From Vicinamibacteria bacterium (lineage in GTDB: Bacteria; Acidobacteriota; Vicinamibacteria; Vicinamibacterales; UBA2999): 13,127 bases of DNA. This document shows positions 12,540-13,127 of the stretch, in pieces. The position numbers and the translations under genes were made by a program. Positions within the stretch are counted from its first letter, which is position 1; each line of letters begins with the position of its first letter. The notes beneath the pieces were generated by a model that saw only the letters and a program-made list of their open reading frames with translations, ran no database searches and was not told where the DNA came from. Location of the stretch: assembly GCA_025938035.1 (NCBI GenBank), contig JAICQE010000134.1, positions 1 to 13,127 on the forward strand. Direction: 5' to 3'.

Positions 12540-13127
12540 CTACTCCTGTCGCAGCAGCGCCATCGGGTCCAGCCGTGCGGCCCGCCGGGCCGGCAGGATG
12601 CTGGCCACGAGCATGGCCGCCGCAAGCAGCGCCGCCGCTCCGGCCAGCGCCGCGACGTCGACTCCGGGGACGCCGAACAACTGCGCCTGAATGACGACCC
12701 CGGCCGCGATCGCCATGAGGCCTCCGAGAACCGCGCCGATTGTCGCGACGGTCAGGGCCTGCCGCAGCACCATGGCGACGACGCGGTCGGCCTGCGCGCC
12801 AAGCGCCATCCGGACCGCGATCTCCCGGCGTCGCATCTCGACGCCATAGGAGGTCACTCCGTAGAGGCCGATGCTGGCGAGCAGGAGCGCCACGATGCCC
12901 AGGACGGCCGCCGCCCTCGCCAGCCCGCGGATGATCTGAGTGATGTCGGGAATCCGCTGGTCCAGAGTGGCCATTTCCAGGATGGGGACTCGAGGATCGA
13001 TCTGCGCCACGATGTCGCGGATCGCCGGTGCGAGGAGGCCGGCCGGACCGCCGGCGCGGACAGAGAGCGTCCGCGCGGTGCCATGCTGGAGGGGCGAGGG
13101 GAAGAAGATGGCCGCGACCTCGCCGGA
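12540..13127 (-). CDS. Second ADOP-type permease, C-terminal 195 residues (runs off right edge)
   Basis: The frame is open from the right edge to TAG 12542-12540. It starts within the second periplasmic domain (GEVAAIFFPSPLQHGTARTL), continues through the linker (PRVPILEMATLDQR) and contains the last FtsX block (LLLASIGLYGVTSYGVEMRR). It ends in the normal family tail PARRAARLDPMALLRQE. Alignment by eye with the downstream permease is nearly gap-free and mostly identical; at DNA level there is a 26-nt exact match (12804-12829 with 10105-10130). Only 5 nt separate its stop from the next start, so both are one operon. An internal ATG at 13010 is not the start, because family sequence continues before it. 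The two may form a heterodimer or be redundant copies; neither can be decided here. Confidence 0.92.
   Translation of the reverse strand, partial: SGEVAAIFFPSPLQHGTARTLSVRAGGPAGLLAPAIRDIVAQIDPRVPILEMATLDQRIPDITQIIRGLARAAAVLGIVALLLASIGLYGVTSYGVEMRRREIAVRMALGAQADRVVAMVLRQALTVATIGAVLGGLMAIAAGVVIQAQLFGVPGVDVAALAGAAALLAAAMLVASILPARRAARLDPMALLRQE

Noticed and set aside
11836..12690. Plus-strand reading frame of 284 codons opposite the permeases
   Set aside because: Spans the junction of two permease genes and reads as low-complexity shadow sequence.

Overview
This is a GC-rich bacterial window that most likely comes from an Acidobacteriota soil or environmental genome, probably near Vicinamibacteria. 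The taxonomic call rests on three lineage-typical features. There are long duplicated FtsX/MacB permeases without an ATPase (ADOP type). There are two copies of the Solibacter-type TIGR03435 domain, one of them fused to a BlaR1-like M56 peptidase. There is also a BlaI/BlaR pair. No rRNA, tRNA, CRISPR array or transposase gene is visible.

Layout. Positions 1-382 (minus) hold an RNA-binding RRM protein followed, 11 nt downstream, by the first 20 codons of a DEAD-box RNA helicase. This is a typical cold-shock/RNA-remodelling pair, and a UUCG-tetraloop hairpin abuts the ribosome binding site of the RRM gene. Positions 548-1454 are a decayed segment bounded by two 29-nt imperfect direct repeats. 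Inside it are a frameshifted gene of unknown family, an N-terminal fragment of a tyrosine/dual-specificity phosphatase and a membrane-segment remnant. Positions 1466-2440 (plus) encode an exported protein with a duplicated DUF3179 fold. Positions 2446-2580 (minus) are the orphan C-terminus of a third ADOP-type permease, and 2600-3898 (minus) encode an intact BAAT/acyl-CoA thioesterase-like hydrolase. Positions 3938-4402 (minus) are an OmpR/PhoB DNA-binding domain that has lost its receiver.

Positions 4546-6437 (minus) form an operon in the order ECF sigma factor, a zinc-finger anti-sigma domain fused to a nine-helix membrane domain with histidines placed like those of a cytochrome b, and a Tat-signal ORF cut short at 44 residues. 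Its own promoter region holds GTGTTAACC-N15-CGTC. The same signature occurs in front of the DUF3179 gene and, with one mismatch, in front of the decayed segment, so these may be targets of this sigma factor.

Positions 6505-9826 (plus) run divergently: a palindromic operator inside a promoter, a BlaI-type repressor, a BlaR1-type sensor protease whose extracytoplasmic part is a TIGR03435 domain, and a free-standing exported TIGR03435 paralogue. This looks like a signal-triggered proteolytic derepression circuit with an unknown ligand. Positions 9841-13127 (minus) carry two tandem, recently duplicated ADOP permeases; the upstream one runs off the right edge.

All calls come from reading translations and motifs by eye; no database search was run.
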